This document shows positions 6,933 to 6,933 of a DNA stretch of 6,933 nt, piece after piece; the first letter of the stretch is position 1, and the number at the start of each line of letters is the position of its first letter. A program made the translations under genes and the position numbers. Origin of the DNA: Chlorobiota bacterium (GTDB lineage Bacteria > Bacteroidota > Bacteroidia > Bacteroidales > JAADGE01); the NCBI GenBank assembly GCA_013153575.1, contig JAADEE010000249.1, positions 1-6,933 on the forward strand. The letters are read 5' to 3'. The notes under the pieces are model-generated. The model saw only the letters and a program-made list of their open reading frames with translations. It did no database searches and was not told where the DNA came from.

Positions 6933-6933
6933 A

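Noticed and set aside
1..6933. Complete Zorya defence operon
   Set aside because: Only a ZorA-like protein is visible. No OmpA/MotB-type ZorB, ZorC, helicase ZorD or HNH ZorE is encoded here, and the single-pass neighbour is a vWA protein.
6789..6933. Terminator after the vWA gene
   Set aside because: No inverted repeat with a following T-run could be found in the remaining 145 bases.

Overview
The window is very AT-rich (roughly 30% G+C judged by eye) and carries tightly packed plus-strand genes. It lacks clear Shine-Dalgarno sequences, prefers A/T-rich codons, and has a short hydrophobic signal peptide ending in F-A-Q. Together these suggest a member of the Bacteroidota, for example Flavobacteriia or Bacteroidales. 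No rRNA, tRNA, insertion sequence or CRISPR array was seen.

Layout from left to right. (1) 1-2550: the 3' part of a large gene for a soluble Hsp70/actin-fold ATPase with an unusually large N-terminal extension. The reading frame is open at the left edge, so the true start probably lies upstream. (2) 2557-2594: a strong intrinsic terminator. (3) 2624-3996: a gene for a signal-peptide-bearing, single-pass membrane protein with a cytoplasmic coiled coil and a C-terminal globular domain. As read, it is split by a -1 frame change between 3556 and 3625. (4) 4001-5581: a MotA/TolQ/ExbB-family membrane protein with three membrane segments and a very long helical tail, resembling ZorA-type subunits. 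(5) 5574-6788: a membrane-anchored protein with a von Willebrand A-like domain, overlapping the previous gene by 8 bases. (6) 6789-6933: the right edge, where the minus strand has an open frame that may be the 3' end of a convergent gene.

The genes look like one envelope-spanning machine. An actin/Hsp70-like ATPase would act in the cytoplasm. A proton-channel-like subunit with a long cytoplasmic tail sits in the membrane. A bitopic protein presents a periplasmic domain outside and a coiled coil plus globular domain inside. A vWA protein would be tethered to the inner face of the membrane. The set recalls Zorya defence systems (ZorA) and predicted membrane-remodelling cassettes that combine cytoskeletal-type NTPases with vWA proteins. 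It is not a standard Zorya operon: no ZorB-type OmpA/MotB partner, ZorC, ZorD or ZorE is present in the window. The function is inferred from domains and gene order only.
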